Source of the DNA: Accumulibacter sp031732795
GTDB lineage: Bacteria; Pseudomonadota; Gammaproteobacteria; Burkholderiales; Rhodocyclaceae
Length of the DNA: 64,000 nucleotides
Direction: 5' to 3'
Assembly: GCA_031732795.1 (NCBI GenBank)
Contig: JAVMKC010000094.1
Coordinates: 1 to 64,000 of the forward strand
In this document: positions 46,736-56,220 of the stretch, piece by piece
How positions within the stretch are numbered: the stretch's first letter is position 1
Layout of the letters: every line of letters begins with the position of its first letter
Program-made: the position numbers and the translations under genes
Notes under the pieces: generated by a model
Told to the model about the DNA's origin: nothing
The model's database searches: none
The model's input: the letters and a program-made list of their open reading frames with translations, nothing else

Positions 46736-49700
46736 ATGAGCACCGCCGAAGAAAGCACGGTCCTGCACCGGTTTCCCGACTGCGGTATCGATTCGCTGGT
46801 CGTTTTCCTGCGTCAGCGCGGTTTCCGCGTCGGCGCCTCGGAAGCGATCGACGCCGCAAAGCTGGTCCGCGCGTTGGCGCGCCAGCCGGCGACTACCGAA
46901 CCCGAGCCCGGCGCGGCCCACGCCTGGCTGGCGCCGAAACTGCGGCCGATCTTTTGCAAGAACCGCGACGACCAGCAACGTTTCGACGCCATTTTCGACG
47001 AGTGGTGGGCCGCCAGCGATGCCGGCATTTCGATGACCGACATCAATATACCGTCCCCGTCGCCAGTATCACCCGCTCATCCGTCAGGCGCTTCTGGCCA
47101 CTGGCGGATACTCGGCGGCGTGCTGTTGATCGTCGTCTTCTCGATCGCGGCGTTCTTCCTCTACCGGCAGTTCAACCCGTCCTCTTCGTCGTCGGCCGCT
47201 CCGCAAGCGCCAGCCCTGGCCCCGGCCGCGCCTCCCGCGGCCTCGGCGACAGCGGCCACACCGATCGCACCGACGCTGCCGGCGGCTGACAGCGCCGATG
47301 CGCCATTCGACGGTTTCTTTCCGCAAGTCCGCTATCACACGCAGTGGCGGCCGTGGGTCGGTGGCGCGCTGCTCGCCGTGGCCGGTCTGGCGTTCTGCGC
47401 GTTGCTGCTGCCCTTGGCCACGCCCTGGCTCGGTCACGCGCAACGCAGCGGCCGGCCGATCGCCCTCGACGACAGCAGCTTGCGTCAGGAAGCCGAGCGC
47501 ATCGTGCCACCGCTGGCCGCCGACGTCGCCGCGCGGCTGGCGCGGCACGTTCCCGGTCCGGCCGACAGCGTTCCGCGCCTGCAACGCCGGCCATTGCTCG
47601 ATGTGGGCCGGACCCTCGAAGCCACGTTGCGACAGCTCGGCATCCTGCGCTTGCGTTATCGCCGGGCGCGTTTGGCACCGTCGTACCTGCTGCTGATCGA
47701 TGGCGACGAGCAGAACGACCCGCGCAGCCGCTTGTTCTACCATTGGGCACAGCGCCTGCAACGCGAAGGGATCGACGTCGACATCCGTCTGCTGCGTCTC
47801 GATCCGGCAACCGGCAACGTCCGCCTGCGCCGACCGGGCGGCCGGGACGGCGAAACGCTCGATCTGCTGCCGACGCCGCCGGTCGGCCAGCGGCTGATCG
47901 TCATCTCCGACGGCACGCTGCTGGTCGACGAACGAGGCCGGCGCCGCGACTGGCTGGCCCGCGCCCGGCTGCACCGCTGGCCCGAACGCGTGTTATTCAC
48001 CCCGCGCGAACCGCGTCGCTGGGACGCGCGCGAAGCGGCGATCGAACGTCCCGAGCGCAGCGCCGACCCCGGCTTCATCGTCCTGCCAATCGACGAAAAT
48101 GCGCTCGCCGCGTGGTCCGAACTGATCGTCAGCGGCCGCTTGCCGGATTTCGCGCTCAGCCGGCCGCAACGCTACCCGCGCCTGCTGCGCCGCGCCGAGG
48201 ACGCCGCGGATGCCGACGACCAGGGCGAACAGGCGCTGCTCGCCGATACGCCGCCGTTCACGCCGGCGGAAATCATCGACCTGCTCGCCCAGCTCAAGCT
48301 CTACCTCGGCGAGAACGGTTATTACTGGCTGTGCGTCTGCGCGATCCCGCCGATCGTCCGCTGGCAACTGACCTTGCTGCTCGGCGAACAATATCTGCGC
48401 AACGCCGGCGTCGACGACGCGCAACTGGCGGCGTACATCGCCCGCTATTACGGACGGCTGGCCAGCCTGCCGTGGCTGCGCCGGCAGAAAATGCCCGACT
48501 GGCTGCGACTGGCGCTGCTCGACAGCCTGCCGGCAGCGATTCAGGACGAACTCCGCCAGGTGGTGCTCGACCGTCTCGGCCAACTGCGGCCGGCCGACGG
48601 CGGCGGCGAGACCTTGCACCTGGAAGAAGCGCCAGGCCCGCTGGGTCGCCTGGGCCGGCTGACCGCTCGTGAACGGTCGGCGCCGCCGTCGGCCGCTCCC
48701 GGCCCGATGACGGCGGATACCCTCTACCTCGGCTTTCTCGCCGGCCACACGCCGCGGCAATTGATGCTGCGCGCGCCGCGGCAATGGTCGTCGTGGTTGC
48801 CGCGGCTGCCGAAAACGCGCCGCAGCGGCCTGTGGCGCGATCGTCTGTCGGCGTGGCGCGACCGGCTGTTCTGGCGCGACGGTCTGAGTGTCCTCGGCGG
48901 CTCGCCGCGCCGCCGGCTGTGGATGGCGTCGATCGTCACCGTGGTCGCCGGCGCGGTCGGCTGGCTCGGTGACCCGGCCAACCTGCCGCCCGGCTGGCGT
49001 CAAACGGTGTATGTGGACCGGGCGCACGCCGTCGCGTTGCCGCAACTCGATCTCACCGGCAGCTTGTCGTACAGCCCGGATGGCCAGCGGCTGCTGACGA
49101 TCGCGGCAGGCACCCACGGGCAACTGTGGGACGCCGGCAACGGCCAGCCGCTCGGCGCACCGTTGCGCGGCACGTTCGGCACGCTCGACGCGGCGTTCAG
49201 CGCCGATGGCCGGATACTGGTCAGCCGGATCAGCGATCGCGAACTCGATTTTCGCGACGGGCGGACCGGCGAGTCGCTCGGCCCGACAGTGACGTATCCC
49301 GAGCTGATCGCAGCGATCGGCTTCGTTCCGGCCGGACTGCGGGTCGTCACCAGCGGCGCGGGCCACGCCACCCGGCTCTGGGACGGGCAAAGCGGCCAGC
49401 CGATCGCCGAGCTGCTGCCGGAAGCTGGCCGTGGCACCCGGATTCAATTCAGCGTCGAGACCTCGCGTCTGCTTACCGCCGGCGCCGACGACACGCCGCG
49501 GGTGTGGGACGCGGGCACCGGCCAGCCGAGCGGCGCGGCGGTGCGACTGCCGGCCGATTTTCGGACGGTCGTTTTCAGTCCCGATCAGCGAACGCTGGCC
49601 TTCGTCGGCATCGACCGACACGTCCGGCTGTGGGACATCGACACCGGCCGGCAGATCGGCGCCGATCTGGCCACCCAGGGAACGATCCACCGGGTCCGCT

Positions 49701-51907
49701 TCAGTCCCGACGGCCGGCGCGTGCTCACCGCCAGCGATGAAGGGCGCGTACAACAATGGGACGCCGGCAGCGGCCAGCCCTTGGGCGCGCCGATCCGTCA
49801 TGACGCGGCGGTATACGACGCCGCGTTCAGCCCGGACGGCCGTTTCATCGCCACCGCCAGCGCCGACCAGGGTGCGCGGCTGTGGGACAGCAAGACCGGC
49901 GCAGCGGTCGGCAGCACTTTGCTTCACCCGGCCTCAGTGAGCAGTCTGGCTTTCGCGCCGGACGGCAGACAGTTGGCCACCGCCAGTTTCAATCAGTCGG
50001 TGCGCTTGTGGACCGCCCGGCCGCCGGCACCGCTGCTTGCCGAACTGCCGGAGCCGGCGCCATGGCGGTTGGCCGCGTTCAGCCCGGACGGTGAACGGCT
50101 GCTCACCGCTGGCTACGGCAGGGCACGCTTATCGGACAGCCGCAGCGGTCAGCCAATCGGCGAGCCGCTGCGCCACGACGGGACGATCAACGACGCTCGT
50201 TTCAGCGCCGACGGTCAGCGGCTGGTCACCGCCAGCGACGACGGTACGGCGCGGCTGTGGGACGGCCGCAGCGGCCAGCCGCTTGGTGAGCCGCTACGCC
50301 ACCAGGGCGCCGTGCGGCGGGCGGTGTTCAGCCCGGACGGCGAACGGCTGGCCACCGCCAGTGCCGACCGGCAGGCGCGACTGTGGAACGGCCGGACCGG
50401 TCAAGCACTCGGCGAACCGTTATCGCACGCGGATACGGTGAATGACGTTGCTTTCAGCGCCGACGGCCAACGCGTGCTGACCGCCAGCGACGACGGCACG
50501 GCGCGTTTGTGGGATGTCGCCAGTCGCCAGCCGCTCGGGGTGGTCCTGGCGCATCCATCACCGGTCAGCCGGGCGCTGTTCTGCGCCGACGACCGGCGGA
50601 TCGTCACCGTCAGTCTCGACCATCGCGTCCGGCTGTGGGACAGCCGCAGCGGTACGCCACTGGGCGAGCCGATGAGTCATTCGACGACGATCAATGACGC
50701 CGCCTGCAGCGCCGACGGCCGCCGGATCGTCAGCGCCAGCCTGGACAACAGCGCCCGCTTGTGGGACGGCGAAACCGGCCAGCCGCTCGGCCGCGCCATG
50801 CGTCATGACGATGCGGTATGGCACGCCGTCTTCAGCCCCGACGGCCGGCAGGTGCTCACCGCCAGCGCCGACCGCAGCGCGCGGCTGTGGGATGGACAGA
50901 CCGGCGAAGCGCTAGGTGCGCCGCTGCGTCACCCGCAAGCAGTACGCCACGCGGCGTTCAGCGCCGACGGCGAGCGGCTGGTCACCGCCTGGGGAGCGGT
51001 AGACAGGAAGGCGGCCAGGGAGACGGCCATGGATGCCAATGCGGGTGACACGTCGGCGGAGCCGTCGGTAACGCAATCGGCGGAGCCGTCGGTAACGCAA
51101 TCGGCGCAGCCGTCGGTAACGCAATCGGCGCAGCCGTCGGTGGCGCAGTCGGCCGCACCGGCTCCATCGAACATTAACCGCCTACCGGGACGTGGCAAAA
51201 AAGCGGTTCCGAAGCCGGCCGATCGTTCCACGGCCATCCCTGCCTCCTCAACCGATTCATCCGCCATCAAGCGTTTGCCGGGTAATGACAATGCCGCCAA
51301 CCCGCCGATGACGACTATCCCCGAACGCGCACCACAGCGACCGAGCGAACCGGCGCCGGCCGACGGCGCCACGGCCCCCCCTGCCTCATCCGCCAATTCC
51401 CCCGCCATCAGGCGATCGCCGGTCAATGACAACGCCGCCAACCCACCGGCGACGGCTGTTCCCGAACGCCCGTCATCGCAACAGCAAGCGCCGCTGCGCG
51501 GAACTGGCGGCGCCTTCGCACCCACCGGAACGCCCTTCTTCGACTTATTTCCCGCCGCCTGGGCCGATGGCACCAAAAGCGCCGCTCCCGATCAGCAAAA
51601 CATGCCCGCCGAACGCTCACCGGAACAGACCGCTTTGAGCGCTAGCGCTATGGCGGTGTCGAGCGCTTCGGGTGCGCTGACGGTATCCGGCGCCAAACGC
51701 TTGGGCGGCGCCACCGTCTGGCCCGTGCAACCGCTTTCCTTGCCAGTCCCCGAAAGCCGGCCACCTTGGCTGTTCGGCGGGTGGCTGACTGGACTGCTCG
51801 GCGCGTATCTGAGCATCGCCACTGCCCTCGGCTGGCACGCCCGCCGTCAGCGTCTCGCTTTCGCCACCCGCGGGAGCGCCACACCAACCGTTACCGCCGC
51901 CGGATGA
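46736..51907 (+). CDS. Membrane CoxE/vWA-like protein with a large WD40 region (cassette gene 4)
   Basis: 1723 residues. Residues 1-100 resemble the N-terminal helical part of CoxE-type vWA proteins (LRQRGFRVGASEAIDAA, CKNRDDQQRFDAIFDEWW). Helices at about 126-145 and 207-230 follow. A vWA-like domain at about 315-470 keeps the strand-end ISDG (Asp392), but its MIDAS reads D322-G-D-E-Q in place of DxSxS, so metal binding is doubtful. After a third helix (728-746) come about fifteen 43-residue WD40 repeats (about 770-1420; pattern ARLWDG..GQPLGEPLRH). A Pro/Ala/Ser tail with repeats precedes a fourth helix (1678-1699). By the positive-inside rule the WD40 region is periplasmic. Confidence 0.85.
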   Translation: MSTAEESTVLHRFPDCGIDSLVVFLRQRGFRVGASEAIDAAKLVRALARQPATTEPEPGAAHAWLAPKLRPIFCKNRDDQQRFDAIFDEWWAASDAGISMTDINIPSPSPVSPAHPSGASGHWRILGGVLLIVVFSIAAFFLYRQFNPSSSSSAAPQAPALAPAAPPAASATAATPIAPTLPAADSADAPFDGFFPQVRYHTQWRPWVGGALLAVAGLAFCALLLPLATPWLGHAQRSGRPIALDDSSLRQEAERIVPPLAADVAARLARHVPGPADSVPRLQRRPLLDVGRTLEATLRQLGILRLRYRRARLAPSYLLLIDGDEQNDPRSRLFYHWAQRLQREGIDVDIRLLRLDPATGNVRLRRPGGRDGETLDLLPTPPVGQRLIVISDGTLLVDERGRRRDWLARARLHRWPERVLFTPREPRRWDAREAAIERPERSADPGFIVLPIDENALAAWSELIVSGRLPDFALSRPQRYPRLLRRAEDAADADDQGEQALLADTPPFTPAEIIDLLAQLKLYLGENGYYWLCVCAIPPIVRWQLTLLLGEQYLRNAGVDDAQLAAYIARYYGRLASLPWLRRQKMPDWLRLALLDSLPAAIQDELRQVVLDRLGQLRPADGGGETLHLEEAPGPLGRLGRLTARERSAPPSAAPGPMTADTLYLGFLAGHTPRQLMLRAPRQWSSWLPRLPKTRRSGLWRDRLSAWRDRLFWRDGLSVLGGSPRRRLWMASIVTVVAGAVGWLGDPANLPPGWRQTVYVDRAHAVALPQLDLTGSLSYSPDGQRLLTIAAGTHGQLWDAGNGQPLGAPLRGTFGTLDAAFSADGRILVSRISDRELDFRDGRTGESLGPTVTYPELIAAIGFVPAGLRVVTSGAGHATRLWDGQSGQPIAELLPEAGRGTRIQFSVETSRLLTAGADDTPRVWDAGTGQPSGAAVRLPADFRTVVFSPDQRTLAFVGIDRHVRLWDIDTGRQIGADLATQGTIHRVRFSPDGRRVLTASDEGRVQQWDAGSGQPLGAPIRHDAAVYDAAFSPDGRFIATASADQGARLWDSKTGAAVGSTLLHPASVSSLAFAPDGRQLATASFNQSVRLWTARPPAPLLAELPEPAPWRLAAFSPDGERLLTAGYGRARLSDSRSGQPIGEPLRHDGTINDARFSADGQRLVTASDDGTARLWDGRSGQPLGEPLRHQGAVRRAVFSPDGERLATASADRQARLWNGRTGQALGEPLSHADTVNDVAFSADGQRVLTASDDGTARLWDVASRQPLGVVLAHPSPVSRALFCADDRRIVTVSLDHRVRLWDSRSGTPLGEPMSHSTTINDAACSADGRRIVSASLDNSARLWDGETGQPLGRAMRHDDAVWHAVFSPDGRQVLTASADRSARLWDGQTGEALGAPLRHPQAVRHAAFSADGERLVTAWGAVDRKAARETAMDANAGDTSAEPSVTQSAEPSVTQSAQPSVTQSAQPSVAQSAAPAPSNINRLPGRGKKAVPKPADRSTAIPASSTDSSAIKRLPGNDNAANPPMTTIPERAPQRPSEPAPADGATAPPASSANSPAIRRSPVNDNAANPPATAVPERPSSQQQAPLRGTGGAFAPTGTPFFDLFPAAWADGTKSAAPDQQNMPAERSPEQTALSASAMAVSSASGALTVSGAKRLGGATVWPVQPLSLPVPESRPPWLFGGWLTGLLGAYLSIATALGWHARRQRLAFATRGSATPTVTAAG
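51056..51151 (+). repeat. Four tandem 24-bp repeats inside the WD40 gene
   Basis: Four in-frame copies, at 51056, 51080, 51104 and 51128, encode an eight-residue unit close to AEPSVTQS. They lie between the last WD40 repeat and the C-terminal helix, at about residues 1441-1472. Copies 1 and 2 are identical. Copy number could vary by slippage without changing the frame. Confidence 0.95.
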
Positions 51908-54900
51908 ACGCCGCGCCACCCCCGCCAACCGGAAACGATGACCGCTTGTCCACCGCGGCCATCCCTCCTGTTCCTCCTCTCCCGCCGCCAACGACTTCCA
52001 AGCGGCTGACGACGATCGTCGGCGGGATCATCGCGCTGCCGCTGGCCGTCGTCGGCGGCCTAGGGTGGCTTTTTGCCGGTCTGTTCCGGCAACGCCGGCG
52101 AGCGCTGGCTTTCGCGCAGGCACTGGCGCGCTCGCCGCGGATCGGCCGTTGGCTGGCCGCCGGCGGCGCCTTGAGCGTGTTGATTTCGAGCTCGATCGTT
52201 CTGGACCCGACCCCCGGCGTACCGTGGTCGGCGGCGTCGATCGGCGTACTGTTCGGTGTCGGCGGTGCTTTGCTGGTTCTGCCGGAGTGGCTCGGTTGGC
52301 CGCGCCGGATCACCGGATGGGTCGCTTTCGGCCTGCTGACACTGACCACGGCAAGCGAGTGGCTGCGTGTCAGCCTGACTCCAAGCTTGCCAGCTGGTCT
52401 GGGCTTCCTCGGCGGGCTCGTGCCGTCGTTGTTGATCGGCGGCGCCGGTCTGCTGCTCCTGCCGACTTTTCTGGGCGCGCATTCATCGCTGATCGGTCTG
52501 TTGACGGCTTTGGTGGGCGGGCTGGTTCTGTCAGCATTGGGTGCTGTCAGCCTCTTGAGCGCGGCAGCGGCGATCATCGATTTATGGAACGGCCCCGGCT
52601 ATTCGCTGCTGATCGAGTGCTTGCCGGCGGTCGCCTGCGGGCTGGTCGCGTTGGTGCTGACCGGGTTTGAAGGAAGGTTGATCAGCCGCTGGCCGGTCCA
52701 CCTGCTGCGCGTGCGTAGCGCGCTGCTGCGATTCGGCGCCGTCCTCGCCGGGGCGGGTGTCGCGCTGTACATTTACCCCCCGCTGTTCACCGCGCTGTGG
52801 CGGCTCATTTTCGCCACGCCGCTCGCCGGGCTGGCCGTCGCGATAAGCGCCCTGCTCAGCGCATTGGCCGGTCTGACGACGGCGGCGTTCTTCCTGCTGT
52901 TGCCGCGCGCACTGGCCCGCTGGCAGCTCGCCGGCCGGTTGACCGCCAACGCCGCTGGCGAAACCGGCTGGTTCGTCGCCCTGCTGTTGATCACCAGTTC
53001 GTCGCCGCTCGGTCTGTCCAGTGCTTTTGAGATCTACACGAATTTGCCGGAAGAGTCGGCGCTCGCCGTGGCCGGCGTACTCACCGTCGCCGCGTATACC
53101 GTTCTGCGCCTGCTGCTCGGCCGTCCGCCAAGTGGGCATCCATCGGTGGCGACGTCGTCCGCCGCCGCAACGCCCGTGCCGCTGTTGCTTTTCCTGCCCG
53201 AGCGGACGCCGACAGCGGCCAGCGCGGCGCTGGCCGAGCGGGTGACCCGCGCCTGGATCGGCGGAAGCGGCGCTGGGAATGCATCCCGTGGGCCGGTGAT
53301 CCGCGTCGCGCCTTCGCCGGCCGCCTTACGGATCGCCGGCCCGCACCTGTGGCTGGCGCAGCAGGCCGGTTTGCTGTCGGCCTTGTTCGTCGATGAGCCG
53401 GGGCAGACCGGCCGCTGGCGCCGTCTGCGGCTGGCCAGCGAGCTTGCGGTATCGGCGCTGCCGCTCACCGAAATCTACGGCGGCGCCACAGCTTGGCAGA
53501 CGGCGCTCGCCGACGCCTCCGCCGGCGCGCGGGTGCTGGTCATCGTCGGCGATTCGCCGCTGGCCTGGGACGCCGACTTCTTCGCTGCTCTGCCCGAGCA
53601 TGGTGAAATCGTCGGCGATGCCGCGGTCGACTGGCCGTCGAGCGACCGCGAGCGGCAGACGATGGCCTTCGCCGACACCAGACAACGTGCGGACTGGCTG
53701 CACATTTTCCAAGAGCGACAGCGGCCGGCAGCGGAAGCGACACGCCGCCTGCTGTTGCTGTATCAGAACCCACAGGACCAGGGTGATTCGGAGGGCGATC
53801 AAGCGGCGTTGGCGCAGGCGCTGGCGGCGGCGCTCGACGGCCAGACCGACTCGGACGGTCTACGCATCGTCGCTTCGCCGCTGGCCAGTACCCTGAACAG
53901 CCTCGCCGTGCTGCGGCTCGACGGCCGCAGTCTGGCCGCCGCTTTCTCGCTGGGTGCCCGTTTTGCCGTCCGCGAAGCCGACCGACGAACCGGGCTGCAG
54001 ATCAGTCTGATCCGCGCCATGGCCCGTTACTGGCTAGCGCTTTACCCGGCACGGATCGACGTGCTGGTTCTCGAAACGACGCTTGCGTCGGACGGCAATA
54101 ACGCGCTGGCCAATGGCCTGGATCAGGATGCCGATACCGTGTATTCGCTGCTCCCCGCCGAGGCCGACGCCGACGAGGGACCACGCCTGTACGAGCGGTC
54201 GACGTATCGCGCCACCTGGCGCCTGCCGCCGCGTTCGGCGCTCGACCCCGCCCGGGTCGCCGAATTGGCGCGCCGTTGGTTGGACGGCCGCTGGGCGCCC
54301 TTGCCGCCGCCTGCCGACAAAACACAGGTCATATCTCCTTCTGCCGTGGCCGAGGAGCCGGTGGAATTCGGCGCTGCATCGTTGTCGTCCGCCGCGCCCG
54401 TGCCGGAAGCGCCATTCGAGGCCGCTTCGCCAGCTTTCGAAAGCGTCCAAAGCGGCGAAAGCGGCGAAGGTATCGAAGGCGGCACGCCCTGGCCACCCGC
54501 TCCACCACCGTCACCCGAGCCAGCCCCGGCAGCGGCCAAGAAAAAATTTGTCAAGTTCTCTCCGGAACTGGAGACTGTCGCCGAATCCGAGCCTCCGCTC
54601 TTGCCGGTGAAGGCGTACGTTCTTTACGCCTCCCAGGATCAAAGCGACTACCTGACGCTGCGCCGTCATCTGGCCGCCTGCGAAGCCGACGGGCTGATCG
54701 CTTTCCGGCAGGATGCGCCGCAGGAGAACGACTGGGCGGCGGAAATCGCCGCCACCCTGGCCGAAACCGAACTGGTCCTGGTGCTGCTCAGCACGGAGTT
54801 TCTGACGTCAACACATTGCCTTGGCGAACTCGAGCAGGTGCTGCAGCGATCCCTGAACGGCCAGGCTCGGCTGATTCCGATCCATCTACGCAGCAATGAC

Positions 54901-55104
54901 GCGCTGAAACTGATCCCGATGCTCGGTCGATTCCAGGGATTCCAGCTTTTGCCCGCGGCTGGCCGGCCGATTGCCGAAACGCCCGATCCTGAAAAGACTT
55001 TCGCCGACATCGCCCGCGTCATCCGCCAAGTTCTCGACGAATTGCGGCCGAAGACGAGCCCGGACGATCCGCCACCTCCATTCACGAAGTCCGCCCATAA
55101 ATAA
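51904..55104 (+). CDS. Polytopic membrane protein with a C-terminal TIR domain (cassette gene 5)
   Basis: 1066 residues from an ATG that overlaps the WD40-gene stop (ATGA). After a Pro-rich start, roughly ten hydrophobic helices fill about residues 35-420. A cytosolic alpha/beta region of unknown family follows (about 425-800), then an acidic Pro/Ala/Ser linker, then a TIR domain at about 902-1055: AYVLYASQDQSDY, FRQDAPQENDWAAEIAATL and CLGELEQVL, with Glu975 in the catalytic-Glu position. It looks like a membrane-tethered effector. Overlap with gene 4 implies tight coupling. No Walker motif is visible in the middle region. Confidence 0.87.
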   Translation: MNAAPPPPTGNDDRLSTAAIPPVPPLPPPTTSKRLTTIVGGIIALPLAVVGGLGWLFAGLFRQRRRALAFAQALARSPRIGRWLAAGGALSVLISSSIVLDPTPGVPWSAASIGVLFGVGGALLVLPEWLGWPRRITGWVAFGLLTLTTASEWLRVSLTPSLPAGLGFLGGLVPSLLIGGAGLLLLPTFLGAHSSLIGLLTALVGGLVLSALGAVSLLSAAAAIIDLWNGPGYSLLIECLPAVACGLVALVLTGFEGRLISRWPVHLLRVRSALLRFGAVLAGAGVALYIYPPLFTALWRLIFATPLAGLAVAISALLSALAGLTTAAFFLLLPRALARWQLAGRLTANAAGETGWFVALLLITSSSPLGLSSAFEIYTNLPEESALAVAGVLTVAAYTVLRLLLGRPPSGHPSVATSSAAATPVPLLLFLPERTPTAASAALAERVTRAWIGGSGAGNASRGPVIRVAPSPAALRIAGPHLWLAQQAGLLSALFVDEPGQTGRWRRLRLASELAVSALPLTEIYGGATAWQTALADASAGARVLVIVGDSPLAWDADFFAALPEHGEIVGDAAVDWPSSDRERQTMAFADTRQRADWLHIFQERQRPAAEATRRLLLLYQNPQDQGDSEGDQAALAQALAAALDGQTDSDGLRIVASPLASTLNSLAVLRLDGRSLAAAFSLGARFAVREADRRTGLQISLIRAMARYWLALYPARIDVLVLETTLASDGNNALANGLDQDADTVYSLLPAEADADEGPRLYERSTYRATWRLPPRSALDPARVAELARRWLDGRWAPLPPPADKTQVISPSAVAEEPVEFGAASLSSAAPVPEAPFEAASPAFESVQSGESGEGIEGGTPWPPAPPPSPEPAPAAAKKKFVKFSPELETVAESEPPLLPVKAYVLYASQDQSDYLTLRRHLAACEADGLIAFRQDAPQENDWAAEIAATLAETELVLVLLSTEFLTSTHCLGELEQVLQRSLNGQARLIPIHLRSNDALKLIPMLGRFQGFQLLPAAGRPIAETPDPEKTFADIARVIRQVLDELRPKTSPDDPPPPFTKSAHK

Positions 55105-55217
55105 GCGCCGGACGGAACACCACGCCGATTTATCGTCACCCGCTGCCGGCCCGGCGTGCGCCGCGGTGGGTTGGCGGTGCGATAATGGCGGCCTTTGTCA
55201 CTTCCAGCGCTCCGTCG

Positions 55218-56207
55218 ATGTCCATTCAGTGGTTTCCTGGTCACATGGCTTCGGCGCGCAAGAAGGCGGCGGAGGCGATGTCCGCCACCGATGTGGTGAT
55301 CGAGGTCGTCGACGCGCGGTTGCCGGCGGCGAGCAGCAATCCGCTGATTCACGAATTGCGGGCGCACCGTCAGCGCGCGTGCCTGAAAGTGTTGAACAAG
55401 GCCGATCTGGCCGATCCACAGGTCACCCGGCAATGGTTGGACCATTTTCAACGTCACGACGGGCTGTCGGCGGTGGCGGTGTCGTGCCGCCGCACCGGTG
55501 ACGTGGCGCGGCTGCCGGCCTTGTGCCGGCAACTGGCGCCGCATCGCGACGACAACACCAAACCACTGCGGATGATGATCATGGGCATTCCCAACGTCGG
55601 CAAATCGACGCTGATGAATGCGCTGCTCAAACGCAAGCTGGCGCAGGTCGGCGATGAACCGGCGGTGACCAAGCGGCAGCAGACCTCGACGATCGACCTG
55701 CGTCATTCGCTGACCGACACCCCCGGCTTGTTGTGGCCGAAGATCGAGCATCCCGATGACGGGCTGATGCTCGCCGCCAGCCATGCCGTCGGGCGCAACG
55801 CGATGGACGACGACGAGGTGGCCATTTTTCTGGCCGGGGTGCTGCTGGCACGTTACCCAGCGTTGCTCGCCGGCCGCTACGCCTTGCCGGCCGCGGCGCT
55901 CTCCGGCGGTGACGCGGTGGCGATAATCGAGGGCATCGCCCAGCGGCGCGGTTTGCGTCGGCGCGGCGGGGAAGTCGATTTCGCCAAGGCGGCGACGCTG
56001 CTGTTGCAGGATTACCGCGACGGCCGGCTCGGCCGCGTCACGCTGGAAACGCCGGCGACGCGCCGGACGATGCTCGAGGCCAGCCGCGCGGCGGCTGCCG
56101 CCGGAAGCGAGGCGTTGGCGGCCGAAAGCGGAACGCCGGATACCGGCGCGGCACCGCTGGCGGAGACGTCCGCGGCGACCGTTGGCCCCGCTCCCGCCGC
56201 AACTTGA
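55218..56207 (+). CDS. rbgA: RbgA/YlqF, ribosome biogenesis GTPase
   Basis: 329 residues starting MSIQWFPGHMASARKK, the usual N-terminus of YlqF. It is a circularly permuted GTPase: G4 NKAD at 60-63 comes before G1 GIPNVGKST at 123-131 and G3 DTPG near 167-170. It acts in late assembly of the large ribosomal subunit. The frame is open to 55185, but the ATG at 55218 fits the family. The last 50 residues are an Ala-rich extension without clear function. It starts 113 bases after the TIR cassette and looks like the cassette's right-hand chromosomal flank. Confidence 0.93.
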   Translation: MSIQWFPGHMASARKKAAEAMSATDVVIEVVDARLPAASSNPLIHELRAHRQRACLKVLNKADLADPQVTRQWLDHFQRHDGLSAVAVSCRRTGDVARLPALCRQLAPHRDDNTKPLRMMIMGIPNVGKSTLMNALLKRKLAQVGDEPAVTKRQQTSTIDLRHSLTDTPGLLWPKIEHPDDGLMLAASHAVGRNAMDDDEVAIFLAGVLLARYPALLAGRYALPAAALSGGDAVAIIEGIAQRRGLRRRGGEVDFAKAATLLLQDYRDGRLGRVTLETPATRRTMLEASRAAAAAGSEALAAESGTPDTGAAPLAETSAATVGPAPAAT

Positions 56208-56220
56208 TCGCCGCCCGCCG

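Noticed and set aside
47993..49927. 644-codon open frame antisense to the WD40 gene
   Set aside because: Its composition mirrors the WD40 repeats and it has no domain features; the + strand frame is clearly the gene.
49060..51000. Many regularly spaced repeats, considered as a CRISPR-like or satellite array
   Set aside because: The period is about 129 bases, in frame, and encodes WD40 units; there are no unique spacers between identical repeats.
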